Shown here in pieces: positions 1-9,353 of a stretch of DNA of 64,000 nt (positions within the stretch are counted from its first letter, which is position 1; every line of letters starts with the position of its first letter). Both the position numbers and the translations under genes were made by a program. Source of the stretch: Terrabacter sp. 28 (GTDB taxonomy: Bacteria; Actinomycetota; Actinomycetes; Actinomycetales; Dermatophilaceae); the NCBI GenBank assembly GCA_000955875.1, contig JYOE01000014.1, positions 29,327 through 93,326 of the forward strand. The letters are read 5' to 3'. The notes below the pieces were generated by a model, which was not told the DNA's origin, searched no databases, and worked only from the letters and a program-made list of their open reading frames with translations.

Positions 1-474
1 CACCTTCAGGTGCTGGCCCCGCGGCTGTCCGAGTGGGGGTGGAGGACGACGTGGGTCGGCGACGTGCAGCTGCGCGTCGACGCCCTCGGCGTCCGCTCCG
101 ACGGTCAGGCCGACCCCTATGTCGTCGACCTCGAGTTCTCCACCTACGACGTCGAGCCGCCGCGCGTCCAGTTCGTCCTGCCTGAGCCATACGGACAGCA
201 GCCGACCAGCACCAGCACCTGGTGGCCGCAGTTCACCGGGGCGCCACCGTTCGAGTTCGCGCTGCACCACGGCTACCCGTTTGAGAACGGGACCCGCCTA
301 GCGCAGCTCGTCTGCTTCAGCCACAGCCGCGACTACTACTACACCGGCCACAGCCCGCAGCCCAACCAGCGCTGGCAGCAGGGCAGGCACACGGTCGCTG
401 CGACCCTCACCCGGCTGCGTCACGTGCTGACCGCGCCGTACTACCAGGGACCGTCCGGTGCTGACCCTCTCTGA
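1..474 (+). CDS. E2-like ubiquitin-conjugating fold protein (5' end cut by window)
   Basis: The reading frame is open to base 1, so the true start may lie upstream; a GTG at 10 is the first start visible (154 residues from there). The order of elements resembles a UBC/E2 fold: a PPRVQFV strand near residue 50, then a short NG-containing segment ending in VCF with Cys102 as the candidate catalytic cysteine, then a tryptophan and a helix (TLTRLRHVLT). This parallels the E2 pattern of PPKVKF, HPNI..G.ICL and W..... The gene overlaps the following JAMM gene by 17 bp and is followed by an E1-like gene, which strongly supports an E2 role. A ubiquitin-like substrate gene would be expected upstream, outside the window. 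The fold assignment comes from pattern reading only. Confidence 0.7.
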   Translation, partial: HLQVLAPRLSEWGWRTTWVGDVQLRVDALGVRSDGQADPYVVDLEFSTYDVEPPRVQFVLPEPYGQQPTSTSTWWPQFTGAPPFEFALHHGYPFENGTRLAQLVCFSHSRDYYYTGHSPQPNQRWQQGRHTVAATLTRLRHVLTAPYYQGPSGADPL

Positions 475-1048
475 CGCCACCTGGAAACAGATGCTCGCGA
501 TGATGGCCACGAGCCGCCCCGGCGTGGAGCGCGTCGCCTACCTCGACGGCGTCCGCACTGCCGACGGCACCAGCCTCGGCATGGGGATCGTCACGACCGT
601 CTCCGTCCCGTACGCCGTGCAGAGCGCCGGGCATTTCACCGTCAGCGCCGAGGAGATGTCCCGCGCCGGCGCGCACCTACGCCGCCACGGCCTCGTCCGC
701 CTCGCTCAAGTCCACACTCACCCAGGGCACGACACCCGCCACAGCCCGACCGACGACCAGAGCGCCTACAGCGGCAAGGCCGGCGCCGTCTCGATCGTCC
801 TGCCCTGGCACGCCGCCGGTGGTCCGTCCCCCACCGACGGCACCGTCCACGTCCACGATGGCCACGGCTGGCGTCAGCTCAGCCAGACCGACGCCGAGGC
901 GTTCATCCGCGTCATCCCCGCCACCGTCGACACCCGCCCGGCTGCGCTCATTGCCCCCGCTGGGCAGCCCGGTATCCGTTCTTCGCGAGGCAGGAGGAGG
1001 TGGGGACCGTGGGCGACGATCTGGGCGCACGTCACGCGTCGACGCTGA
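458..1048 (+). CDS. JAB/JAMM-family metallo-isopeptidase
   Basis: The 196-residue product carries a full JAMM zinc site: His86-x-His88-Pro, then Ser96-x-x-Asp99, which is the HxHP(x6)SxxD spacing. Glu24 is the likely catalytic acid. In prokaryotic ubiquitin-like systems such proteins remove or process the ubiquitin-like tag. The GTG start overlaps the end of the E2-like gene, and its own 3' end overlaps the E1-like gene by 40 bp, so the three genes are translationally coupled. The C-terminal 30 residues are basic and probably not part of the enzyme fold. Confidence 0.85.
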   Translation: MLTLSDATWKQMLAMMATSRPGVERVAYLDGVRTADGTSLGMGIVTTVSVPYAVQSAGHFTVSAEEMSRAGAHLRRHGLVRLAQVHTHPGHDTRHSPTDDQSAYSGKAGAVSIVLPWHAAGGPSPTDGTVHVHDGHGWRQLSQTDAEAFIRVIPATVDTRPAALIAPAGQPGIRSSRGRRRWGPWATIWAHVTRRR

Positions 1049-2478
1049 ACGAGGTACTGCTGCCACCTGGTAAGCAGCCCCCGGTCGCCGTCGTCCTCGA
1101 GACGTCAGCCGCGGCCTCGCCCGCATGGCAGGCCGCGACGTGGCTGCTGTGCGAGCTCGTCAGCCGCGGCCTCGGGCACGCCTCGAAGCTCACGATCTTC
1201 ACCGGAGACACGACCGCCGTCATCGCCCTGCCGGGCGTCGCAGTCGGCGAGGCTCTCGGGCCCGCCCTCGTCGCCCGCTCAGCCGCGATCGGCGGCGTTC
1301 CGGCCGTCCTTCCCGACACCGCACCGCTGGACGCGATCACGGTCCGCGTCGGGCCGGGCAGATCGGCCGCAGAACTCGAGGTCATCGCAGACAACTGGGC
1401 CGGCGGCGTCCGCACCCCGGGCGCCGCCCCTCACCTCGGCCTCGACGAACCGACCCTGCTCATCGGTTCGCTCATCGGCGCCTGCCACGCCGCAGCCGCC
1501 CTGTTTCGCCAGGCCCGACTGTCCGAGCCCGGCCACAGCAGCGTCTGGCACGACGGCTGGGCCCTCCAGCTCAGCAACCTCACCGACGCCACGCCCACCG
1601 CCGGCCCCAACCGCGCCGTCCTCGCACTCGACGACCTGGTCCTCGCCGGCATGGGTGCCGTAGGCAACGCCTTCGCCCTCACCGCCCTCACCCATCCCGG
1701 CGCCATGGGAACCCTCCGCGGCGCCGACTACGACCACATTGACCTCACCAATCTCAACCGCTGCCTGCTGTTCGTCCGCGACCATCTCGGCCAGCTCAAA
1801 GCCGACGTCGCCAACGCCGTCACCCGCGACCTCGGCCAGCCCCACGCGGCCCTACTGGTCACGCCCGATCGCGCCGAGCGTGCCTTCCGCGAATCCTCTG
1901 GCCCCACCCTCGTCAGCGTGGTTGACACCAACCGCGCCCGCGAAGCGATCAACCAGCTCGTGCCGCGGACCGCACTCGCCGGCAGCACCTTCAACCTCCG
2001 AGTCCAGACCAACACATTCGGCCAACCCGGTCCCTGTCTGCGCTGCGGCAACCCGCCCGAACCGGTGGAGCCGGACCGGGACGTCAAGGCCAGGGTGCTC
2101 GCCGCCAAGGCGGACGAGCTCGAAGACCTCGCCGCCCAAGCCGGCCAAACCGCCGGCGAGCTCCTCACTTGGGCATCTACCCCCGGCTGCGGCGAGCTCG
2201 ACGCCACGGTCCTACCCGCCCTTCGGCATGAGGGGCCGGCCACCTTCTCGGTCGGGTTCGTCTCCGCCCTTTCTGGCGTCCTTCTCGCCGCGACCGCGAT
2301 TCGGGCCCAGCACCAGCCTCTAGGCGCTCCGATGATCGCCCGGGCGCAGCTCCTTCGGCCGGGCGAACGCCTTCAGGGGCCGCAGCCGTCGGCCGCAGAT
2401 CCTGGGTGCCCTGCTTGCGGGCCGCGAGGCGCACTGCCGGAGACGTGGCGACGGATCTGGGGCGAACGCCCGCAGTGA
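1009..2478 (+). CDS. ThiF/E1-like ubiquitin-activating adenylyltransferase
   Basis: This 489-residue protein has an N-terminal region of about 200 residues with no recognised motif, followed by a ThiF/E1 adenylation domain. Visible motifs are GxGxxG at 214-219 (GMGAVG), the acidic end of strand 2 followed by DLTNLNR (Arg251), and a QLKAD segment. Cys343/Cys346 and Cys467/Cys470 form two CxxC pairs, a likely structural zinc site; Cys394 in a PGCGELD context is a candidate thioester cysteine. GTG at 1009 is preferred because GGAGGAGG lies 8 bp upstream; GTG at 1000 is also in frame. It would activate a ubiquitin-like protein and pass it to the E2-like partner. Confidence 0.85.
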   Translation: MGDDLGARHASTLNEVLLPPGKQPPVAVVLETSAAASPAWQAATWLLCELVSRGLGHASKLTIFTGDTTAVIALPGVAVGEALGPALVARSAAIGGVPAVLPDTAPLDAITVRVGPGRSAAELEVIADNWAGGVRTPGAAPHLGLDEPTLLIGSLIGACHAAAALFRQARLSEPGHSSVWHDGWALQLSNLTDATPTAGPNRAVLALDDLVLAGMGAVGNAFALTALTHPGAMGTLRGADYDHIDLTNLNRCLLFVRDHLGQLKADVANAVTRDLGQPHAALLVTPDRAERAFRESSGPTLVSVVDTNRAREAINQLVPRTALAGSTFNLRVQTNTFGQPGPCLRCGNPPEPVEPDRDVKARVLAAKADELEDLAAQAGQTAGELLTWASTPGCGELDATVLPALRHEGPATFSVGFVSALSGVLLAATAIRAQHQPLGAPMIARAQLLRPGERLQGPQPSAADPGCPACGPRGALPETWRRIWGERPQ

Positions 2479-2605
2479 TGTCCCGTCAGGCGAACACGAC
2501 CAGTTGACCCTTGGCAACCGAAAGGGCCGTTCCCGATGTCGTGGAACCCTCCGATCGACAAGGGGTCTTCCGGCGGTGGTGCCCCGTGACATCCGTGCCT
2601 TGGGC

Positions 2606-4363
2606 ATGGGCGATGAAGGACTCGGTCTCTCGCACCGCGACAAGGTGGCGTTCACCTTGCTGTGTGGCGCTTTCGGAGTGGTGGTCATGCTGTGGCTTGG
2701 CGCCGTGGTCTCGGCTTGGGTCGGCGGGCACGCGACGCCGCGCTTCTCCTTCAACGGTGGCGTGCGTTCGCTGTTGCACCCGCGAGACCCTCTGGCAGCG
2801 TGGGGACTCAGCTCCGGCTCGACGATCCTCTACTGGGGCGTGGTCGCAGTTCTGGTCGTTGCGCTGGTGGGCTTTGCCCTAGTGCTTCGCTACCGCGTTG
2901 CCGCGCCCGATCAGCACGGCGCGCCAGCCCCTCGGGCTGGCATGGCGACGCGTTCAGACATCGCAAGATCCGCTGGAGCCAGCCGGGTCAAGGCTCGCGC
3001 TCAGGTCCTGCGGCCTTCGCTCGAACGTCCGTCCCTCGAATCCGTCGCGCATGTCGTCGGGCGCAGCCACGGAGCGAAGTGCTTTGTGACTGTTGAGGAT
3101 TCGACTGTCATCTTGGGGCCGCCGCGATCAGGTAAAGGGCTGCATCTCGTCATCCCCGCGATCCTCGATGCACCCGGTGCGGTCGTCACCACGAGCACCA
3201 GGCCCGACAACCTGACCGCGACCCTGCGCGCCCGACAGGCGGTAGGCCCCGTAGCCGTGTTCGACCCTCAGGGGCTGGCGCCCGGCATCCCGTCCGCCGC
3301 GCGGTGGTCCCCGATCCGCGGCTGCGAGGACCCGCACATCGCCATGATCCGCGCCAAGGCCCTCACCAAGGGCGCCGCGTCAGGCACGACCGACGCGAAC
3401 TTCTGGCAGTCCTCCGCCGAACAGGCCGTCCGCGCCCTGCTGCACGCTGCCGCACTGGGCGACTGCGACGCGAGCGACCTCTACAGGTGGTCGCTCTCGG
3501 CGGTGCACGCCCGCGAGGCCGTCATGATCCTCGGCACCAGCCCGGCCGCGGCGCACGCCTGGCACCATGGCCTCGACTCCATCATCAGCGCCGACCCGCG
3601 ACAGCGTGACTCCGTGTGGGCGATGGTCTCCATCGCCTTCGCCGCCCTCGCCGACCCCCGCGTCCTCGACGCCGTCTCCCCCGGCCCGGACGAGCGGCTC
3701 GAGCCCGCAGACGTTCTCGCCAAGAACGGCACGGTCTTTTTGCTCGGCACTTCCACCGGCGCGGTCGCGACAGCCGGCCTGGTCGGCGCCTTCCTCGAGG
3801 ACGTCCTCGAGGTCGCCCGACGCAAGGCGGCCAGCTCGCCAGCGTCCCGGCTCGACCCACCCCTGTCGATGATCCTCGACGAGGCCGCCAACTATCCGCT
3901 CCCCTCGCTGGCCTCCCTGATGTCCGACGGCGGAGGCTCCGGCATCGCCACCACCGTCGTCCTGCAGTCGCTCGCCCAAGCCCGCGCCGTCTGGGGCGAA
4001 CACGCCGCCTCGGCGATCTGGGACGCCGCCATCGTCAAGCTCGTCCTCGGCGGCGGCTCCAACGCCCGCGACCTCGACGACCTCTCGAAGCTCATCGGCA
4101 CCCGACGCAAGCAGGTCACCAGCCGCAGCACCGGCCACGACGGCCGCGGCTCCACCTCGACCTCCACGAGCGAGGTCCCCATCCTCGCGCCCGCAGAGCT
4201 GCGCACCCTGCCTTTCGGGCACGCCGTGCTCCTTCTCCGCTCCGCGCCCCCGATCGCGCTCACCCTCGACCCGTGGACCAAGCGCAAGGACGCCGCCGAG
4301 CTCATCGCGGCTCGTCTCGATCTCGAGCAGAAGATCCGTGATGGCAGCGCGGCCACGAGCTGA
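2606..4363 (+). CDS. TraG/VirD4-like type IV coupling protein
   Basis: A 585-residue conjugation ATPase. Two hydrophobic segments near the N-terminus (about 14-37 and 74-94) anchor it in the membrane. A Walker A motif GPPRSGKG is at about 171-178, and a Walker B-like LSMILDEAANYPLPSL is in the second half, followed by the SNARDLDDLSKLIGTR region typical of TraM-recognition coupling proteins. Such proteins hand the relaxosome to the transfer channel. The start is uncertain: the frame is open to a TTG at 2504, with GTGs at 2576 and 2579, but bases 2504-2605 do not look coding and no start has a clear ribosome site. It shows the element is, or derives from, a conjugative one. Confidence 0.85.
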   Translation: MGDEGLGLSHRDKVAFTLLCGAFGVVVMLWLGAVVSAWVGGHATPRFSFNGGVRSLLHPRDPLAAWGLSSGSTILYWGVVAVLVVALVGFALVLRYRVAAPDQHGAPAPRAGMATRSDIARSAGASRVKARAQVLRPSLERPSLESVAHVVGRSHGAKCFVTVEDSTVILGPPRSGKGLHLVIPAILDAPGAVVTTSTRPDNLTATLRARQAVGPVAVFDPQGLAPGIPSAARWSPIRGCEDPHIAMIRAKALTKGAASGTTDANFWQSSAEQAVRALLHAAALGDCDASDLYRWSLSAVHAREAVMILGTSPAAAHAWHHGLDSIISADPRQRDSVWAMVSIAFAALADPRVLDAVSPGPDERLEPADVLAKNGTVFLLGTSTGAVATAGLVGAFLEDVLEVARRKAASSPASRLDPPLSMILDEAANYPLPSLASLMSDGGGSGIATTVVLQSLAQARAVWGEHAASAIWDAAIVKLVLGGGSNARDLDDLSKLIGTRRKQVTSRSTGHDGRGSTSTSTSEVPILAPAELRTLPFGHAVLLLRSAPPIALTLDPWTKRKDAAELIAARLDLEQKIRDGSAATS

Positions 4364-4751
4364 CCGGACGCGCCGGCGCCGCCGCCGCCCGGCATACGAC
4401 GCCTACCTCAGCTCAAGTGCATGGAGCGACAAGCGCAAGCACTGGTATGCCGCGTGGCTCACCGCCGCCGGAGTCGAACCATCGTGCCTCGTCTGCGGCC
4501 GCCGCTGGACACTCAAGGCCGGCCACCTGAACCACGCCACGTACGTGCGCCTGGGCGAGGAGTCCCTCGCGGATCTGTTGCCGCTGTGCCGTCGCGACCA
4601 CCGGCGCCTGCACGCGATCCTCGACGCGAGCCCGTCCTGGTGCCGGGCGGACCGCCAGACCGCGACGGCTGGCATCATCGCCGCCCTTCGTCGAGCCCGG
4701 CCCAGCCACTGCGGCGGTGCCGACGACTCGACCGACACCGGAGCATCGTGA
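4341..4751 (+). CDS. HNH-like zinc-binding nuclease domain protein
   Basis: The 136-residue product starts with a very arginine-rich tail, then has a CLVCGRRW knuckle, a central GHLNHATY segment and a LPLCRRDHRRLH segment. These together give the two cysteine pairs and histidines of an HNH/McrA-type treble clef. It begins inside the end of the coupling-protein gene; a GTG at 4338 is an alternative start. The stop overlaps the next start (GTGA), so it is in one operon with its neighbours. A role as a nicking or processing nuclease in element transfer or defence is inference only. Confidence 0.7.
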   Translation: MAARPRADRTRRRRRRPAYDAYLSSSAWSDKRKHWYAAWLTAAGVEPSCLVCGRRWTLKAGHLNHATYVRLGEESLADLLPLCRRDHRRLHAILDASPSWCRADRQTATAGIIAALRRARPSHCGGADDSTDTGAS

Positions 4752-5173
4752 CCCCGGACGTGCCCCTCGACTTCGGCGAAGACCCGTTCGACCGAGCCTT
4801 CGGCCAGCTGCGGGGCCCGATCCACTGGCCCTCCCTCACCGACGCCGAAGCCAGCGACCGGATGAACGAGCTCACCGAATGGGTGCGCGACCTCGTGCGG
4901 CGCTTCGCCATCGAGCCACGCGTCGTCCCACCTTGCTGGGCGCGGCACCCCGCTCTCGTCGAGATCCTCTCCGCCCTGCGCGACCACGAACGCGCCGACT
5001 ACGCCGACACCGCCTCCCCCACCGCCGCGGTCGACTTCATCCGCGCCCTGCACGACACCCAGCACTTCCTGGCCGAGCACGTCGCCAAGACGCAGTGCTC
5101 CGTGGCCGGCCACCGCAACGACATGATCCCGCCCTGGGCCACCAGCGAACCGACTGCGGCACAGACGGTTTGA
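4748..5173 (+). CDS. DUF4913-like small accessory protein
   Basis: A 141-residue acidic protein starting with GTG that overlaps the TGA of the HNH gene. It contains WVRDLVRRF and then CWARHPALVEILSALRDHE, followed by a helix and a C-terminal AGHRNDM segment. This order (W, then a W.RHP..V..L.AL run) recalls DUF4913 proteins, which are frequent on actinobacterial mobile elements next to coupling and primase genes. No catalytic motif is visible. The family call is tentative; the gene call is firm because of the overlap, codon use and length. Confidence 0.65.
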   Translation: MTPDVPLDFGEDPFDRAFGQLRGPIHWPSLTDAEASDRMNELTEWVRDLVRRFAIEPRVVPPCWARHPALVEILSALRDHERADYADTASPTAAVDFIRALHDTQHFLAEHVAKTQCSVAGHRNDMIPPWATSEPTAAQTV

Positions 5174-5246
5174 CCGCACGCATGGTGTCCCGCCCCGACG
5201 GTCCTCCCTCCAGATGCGGGACGGTCCCGCGCAAGGGAGGGTCGTC

Positions 5247-5936
5247 ATGTCAGCCAACCCCCAGCCCATTCGCCCAGAGACACCGCTACAGACGCTGCAC
5301 CAGGGCGCCGCGGTCGACCAGTTCGCCGGCCAGCTCATGGCACTGGCCCGCAACGCCAGCCTCAACGTCGACGAGCACGACCCCATCGACTACTGGTACC
5401 GCCTGGGCCAACGCAACGCCTACGCCCACGCAGCAGGACAGCTGCTGGCCTTCGACCTCGAGCACGACGCCTTCGCCGTCGCCGAACGCATCACGACCGC
5501 GCTCGACGCGGGAGCCCGCAACGTCGACCAGCTCCGCTCCGCGGCATACCGCCACGGCGCCTCCCCAGCCACCCCGCAACCAGCCATCGAGTGGATCGGC
5601 CCCAAGGCGTTCGACACCCAGCACCGCAACATCCGCGGCGTCGACCGCGACTACGGCATGCGCTGGGGACCACGCAGCAACCAGCGGATCTCGCTGCGCC
5701 TTGACGGCGAGGAGGCCAGCCGTGGCCTGCTCTATGCGTACGACCCGACGTGGCAGGAGTACGCCGTCCTGTCCACCACGGCCCCACGCGCCGCCGTCGA
5801 CCGCGCGTTCTCCCACGCGATCGATACCGACATCCACATGCCCATCGAGACGTTCGCGCAGCTCGTCGGCTCGTATGCCGCGGCGCTCGAGTCCGCCGAT
5901 CGCGCGGCGCCGGCGGTGGCAGAGGTGCGGCTGTGA
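5247..5936 (+). CDS. hypothetical protein of the mobile element
   Basis: A 229-residue soluble protein that I do not recognise. ATG at 5247 is chosen because AAGGGAGG lies 6 bp before it; the frame stays open to 5214. The N-terminal half is helical and alanine-rich, the middle contains an aromatic PIDYWYRLGQRNAYAHAAGQ segment, and the C-terminal half has strand-like stretches (NQRISLRLDG, LLYAYDPTWQEYAVL). Its last codon overlaps the GTG of the primase gene, so it is co-expressed with it. Confidence 0.7.
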   Translation: MSANPQPIRPETPLQTLHQGAAVDQFAGQLMALARNASLNVDEHDPIDYWYRLGQRNAYAHAAGQLLAFDLEHDAFAVAERITTALDAGARNVDQLRSAAYRHGASPATPQPAIEWIGPKAFDTQHRNIRGVDRDYGMRWGPRSNQRISLRLDGEEASRGLLYAYDPTWQEYAVLSTTAPRAAVDRAFSHAIDTDIHMPIETFAQLVGSYAAALESADRAAPAVAEVRL

Positions 5937-7399
5937 ACGCCCAACGCCACGCCGTGGACGTCGCGGACCTGCGAGCGCGTCATCCGCTCGCCGAGGTCGT
6001 CATAGCCGCCGGCATCGAGCTACACCAGCGAGGCCGCGGCTTCATGGCCTGCTGCCCCTTCCACGAGGACTCCACCCCCTCGCTCTCGGTCGACGGGGTG
6101 CCAGACCGATTCCACTGCTTCGGATGCGGCGCCAGCGGCGACGTCATCGACTTCGTCCGCCGCGCCCGCAACCTCGACTTCCTCGAAGCCGTCGCCCAGC
6201 TCGACGGTGGTCTCTACCGCGGACCGGCCGTCGTCGCCGGGACCACCGGAGCGCCGCGCCCGCCCGTGCGGCTCGTCACCGACCCGCCGGTTGACGTCCC
6301 ACGCGAGCGCGCGTTCGAGATTAACGCCCTGGCGTGGGAGCACTTCGCCACCCCCGTCGGGTCAGCCTTCGCCAGCCAGTACCTCGCGCGACGCCGCTTC
6401 ATCGACCTGACCGCCCTCGCCCGCGAGTTCCCCGGTCAGCGGTTCGTCGGCCACGCCGCACACGGCTGGTCCACCCTCACCGCCCACCTCCAATCCCTGG
6501 GCGTCACCGACGACGAGCTCGTCAGCATGGACCTGGCCATGCGCACCCGCGGCGGGCGACTCATCGACACCTACCGCAACCGGGTCATCCTGCCGATCAC
6601 CAACTGCGACGGCCAGATCCGCGGCTTCGTCGGTCGCGACATCAGCAGTCACCCGCACGCCCCGAAGTACCGCAACCCGACTCGTACGGCGGTGTTCGAC
6701 AAGTCGGAGGTCCTGTACCGGCCGACCCACCACCCCCTGTCGGACGACGGACACGTGCTTGTCGTCGAAGGCCCGCTCGACGCCCTCGCCGTCAGCGCCG
6801 CGGCCGCGAGCGTCGGAGCCACCGACCGCGTCTCTGTGTGTTCCTCGAACGGGGTCGCCGTCTCCGCGTCCCAGGCGGCCCAGGTCCTGGCGCTCAGCCA
6901 TGCGCCGCCGCGAATCGCGTTCGACGGCGACGAGTCCGGCCAGCAGGGCGCCGCGCGCTGGCTCGCGGCCGCGTGCCTTGAGCGACGCGTCCCCCTGTTC
7001 CTCACCCGCATGCCTTCGGGCTCAGACCCTGCCGACTGGCTCGCCCTTCACGGCCCAAGCGGGGTCGCGCAGCTGCTCGCCGCACCTGAGGGAGCGGCGG
7101 ACCCCGACGCGCCCACCACCATCGTCCCCGGACGCGAGCTCATCCGAGTGCTGCTCGACCGCATCGACGACCCGATCCGCGACGCCGTCGAGGTCGTGGC
7201 CGACCTTGCCACTCAGCTACCGCCAGCCGAGAAGGCCCAGCTGCTGCGCGGCTCGGCGGCCGAGATGACCCGGCACGGCTGGAACCCGCGAGACGCCTAC
7301 GTCAAGGCGCTCGAGTACGCCCTGCGCGAGCACCCAGCACACAGCGCCGACGCGCCCATCTTCCTACCGCGCAGCGCGGCCAGCCCGTCACTGATCTAA
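5933..7399 (+). CDS. DnaG-like primase (CHC2 zinc finger and Toprim)
   Basis: A 488-residue DNA primase. The CHC2-type zinc finger is at the N-terminus: Cys41-x-x-His44 and Cys62-x-x-Cys65, within CCPFHEDSTPSLSV and FHCFGCGASGDVIDF. A Toprim fold follows, with VLVVEGPLDAL holding the catalytic glutamate and IAFDGDESG holding the DxD acids. It is shorter than chromosomal DnaG (about 600 residues) and lacks an obvious helicase-binding C-terminal domain, as is common for plasmid or element primases. The GTG start overlaps the previous stop. It probably primes the complementary strand after conjugative transfer or during element replication. Confidence 0.88.
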   Translation: MNAQRHAVDVADLRARHPLAEVVIAAGIELHQRGRGFMACCPFHEDSTPSLSVDGVPDRFHCFGCGASGDVIDFVRRARNLDFLEAVAQLDGGLYRGPAVVAGTTGAPRPPVRLVTDPPVDVPRERAFEINALAWEHFATPVGSAFASQYLARRRFIDLTALAREFPGQRFVGHAAHGWSTLTAHLQSLGVTDDELVSMDLAMRTRGGRLIDTYRNRVILPITNCDGQIRGFVGRDISSHPHAPKYRNPTRTAVFDKSEVLYRPTHHPLSDDGHVLVVEGPLDALAVSAAAASVGATDRVSVCSSNGVAVSASQAAQVLALSHAPPRIAFDGDESGQQGAARWLAAACLERRVPLFLTRMPSGSDPADWLALHGPSGVAQLLAAPEGAADPDAPTTIVPGRELIRVLLDRIDDPIRDAVEVVADLATQLPPAEKAQLLRGSAAEMTRHGWNPRDAYVKALEYALREHPAHSADAPIFLPRSAASPSLI

Positions 7400-7419
7400 A
7401 CCCGGAGGCACCAGCAAGC

Positions 7420-7761
7420 ATGTCCGCCATCACTCTCCTCGAGCGCGCCGCCGCCGAGCTGCATTGCGCCGCAGACCAAGCCGAAGCGCGCGCCGAAGGC
7501 AACCCGCTCGACCCATGGGCGGCCACGGCCGGTACCATCCGCCTCGTCGCCGCCGGCCTGCACCCCATGCCCGCCAGCCTGCCCATTCAGGCGACGACCC
7601 TTCACGAGCACCTCACCGCCGCGCTAGCCGCCCTGGACGAGCTGCCAGCCTCAGAAGCACCCGATGATCTGCCCTTCTGGCGCGCCCATGTCCACGACCT
7701 CTCGGCCAACGTCGACACCCTCGAGAGCGTCACCGAGCGGCCTCCGACAGGGGCCGGCTGA
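7420..7761 (+). CDS. small hypothetical protein
   Basis: A 113-residue, mainly helical acidic protein with alanine-rich heptad-like runs (LERAAAELHCAADQAEARAE and LTAALAALDELPA). It is not recognised. A GGAGG lies upstream at 7402. Its stop overlaps the next start (ATGA), so the two are coupled. A structural or adaptor role is possible but unsupported. Confidence 0.6.
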   Translation: MSAITLLERAAAELHCAADQAEARAEGNPLDPWAATAGTIRLVAAGLHPMPASLPIQATTLHEHLTAALAALDELPASEAPDDLPFWRAHVHDLSANVDTLESVTERPPTGAG

Positions 7762-9134
7762 TGTCGACGAGCGCCAGCGATCTCCTCAACCGCGCCCGCC
7801 ACACCCTGGCCCAGCTGGAGGAGTCGACCTCATCGATCTCGCGGACGCAGTGGGAATCCTTCGACCAAACCGTCTACCGGCTCCTGTACAACCTCGGCGG
7901 ACCAGGAGCCCTTACCTGCTTCACCGAGCACGGCGCGGCCGCCCTGCACCGCGCTGTTCGCGACTACCCCCAGCCCCTCCAGCCGGCCGACGGCCGTCCC
8001 GACTTCTCAACCCGCGAGGCAGCACACCTCACGGGAAGAAGCGACGCGGCCATCCGTGAACGAATCCTCAGCGGGCAGCTGCTGGCGGCGCCGACCAGCA
8101 ACGGCTACCGCATACCCCGGAGTGAGCTCGGCCCCAGTCCCGACGTTCGACCCGCCACCTCGGACGATCAGCACGCAATCGCTCGGCTCGCCGGCACCCT
8201 CGGTGCCCTCAACGACCTGCTGACCATCAACCGACTCGACCCGAGCCGCCCGGCCCTCGACGTGCAGGCCGCGGTGTCCCTCGCGGCACAGGTCCTCGCA
8301 GTCACGGACAGGGCCGCCAGGCGCAGCCTGGCACTCTGCGATCCCGAGTCAGCCGACCGACCCCTGGCGATCGCCCGCTACGCCGCCAAGGCCCTGACGA
8401 CGCTCCCCGAACCGGCACCGTTGCTCGGGATGCAGAACCCCGCAGTCCCGCCCGCGATCGATACCCCGGCCGTAGGCCCGGCAGGGCTCGAACGCGCCAT
8501 CCACGAGTGGGCCAGAGCAGCCCGTAACGAGCTGCGCGACGCCGTCCCCAGCGTCGAGGTCCTCAAGGACGTCAACCGGCAGAGCATCCACATGGTCGCC
8601 GCGCTCGACTCAGTGCTGGCAGCATCCGGCACCACCGACGACATGCAAGACGTCCGTGATGAGATCCGGGCCTCCGCCATGAAACTCCAAGCCGCCGTCG
8701 ATGTCTGGTCCCACACGTCGACTGGGATGCACCCGTCCCGCACCTACGTCGAGGCCGCACGGTCGCTTTACACCTCGCTCAGTCGGCTCACGGCGACCCG
8801 CCAGCCTGACAAGGCAGCAGAAGCGTTCACGTATCAAGTGCTCCTCCGCGGAGTGAACGACGCCGCCTGGATCACCGCCCTCGCGGCGCCCTGGGCCCCT
8901 CGCCTGCTCGACTCCGGCGTCCTCTTCATCCACTCACGTCACGCCAAGGGGACCCCGGATCGGCTCACCCAGGCACTGGGCGGCCGCATGATCGAGGCGA
9001 ACAGGCACGACCTCCCCGACCTCCCCGCAACGGGCTGGGCCGCAGAGCGATCGATGCGGCACACAGCCCGGCGGCTGCCGCTCAGCATCGAAGGCCACCA
9101 CCCTCGAAGCGTGGTCCCAACCCTGACGACCTAG
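7761..9134 (+). CDS. hypothetical protein with an excisionase-like HTH
   Basis: A 457-residue protein. Residues of roughly 75-118 (FSTREAAHLTGRSDAAIRER, then a short wing and GYRIPRSEL) match the MerR/excisionase-type HTH_17 pattern. The remainder is long, helical and charged with no recognised motif. It is the last gene of the plus-strand conjugation/replication block that began at 1. Control of element genes or DNA partition would suit the HTH, but the rest of the protein gives no guide. Confidence 0.6.
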   Translation: MSTSASDLLNRARHTLAQLEESTSSISRTQWESFDQTVYRLLYNLGGPGALTCFTEHGAAALHRAVRDYPQPLQPADGRPDFSTREAAHLTGRSDAAIRERILSGQLLAAPTSNGYRIPRSELGPSPDVRPATSDDQHAIARLAGTLGALNDLLTINRLDPSRPALDVQAAVSLAAQVLAVTDRAARRSLALCDPESADRPLAIARYAAKALTTLPEPAPLLGMQNPAVPPAIDTPAVGPAGLERAIHEWARAARNELRDAVPSVEVLKDVNRQSIHMVAALDSVLAASGTTDDMQDVRDEIRASAMKLQAAVDVWSHTSTGMHPSRTYVEAARSLYTSLSRLTATRQPDKAAEAFTYQVLLRGVNDAAWITALAAPWAPRLLDSGVLFIHSRHAKGTPDRLTQALGGRMIEANRHDLPDLPATGWAAERSMRHTARRLPLSIEGHHPRSVVPTLTT

Positions 9135-9353
9135 TTGCCTGGTGCGCGTCAGTCACGGAGCCCTTTCCGCCCAGTTAGACGCTCGGATGTGCCCATGGCC
9201 GGGATGTTCGAAGATGAACCGTCAGCGGTTACTTGGAATGGGCTGCAAGCATGTACCAAGCCCTCCCAACGGCGAACTCGGTCGCCACGGATGGCCGTAC
9301 ACCTGAACCGTCAGCAGCCCTTGGATGATGCGCCGTTCGGCCTTACTGATGTA
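9135..9353. other. intergenic region between convergent genes
   Basis: This 219-bp stretch separates the last plus-strand gene of the conjugation block from the first minus-strand cargo gene. GAACCGTCAGC occurs twice (near 9217 and 9304). I see no convincing reading frame. The base composition is less GC-rich than the preceding block, marking the change from backbone to cargo. Confidence 0.4.
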
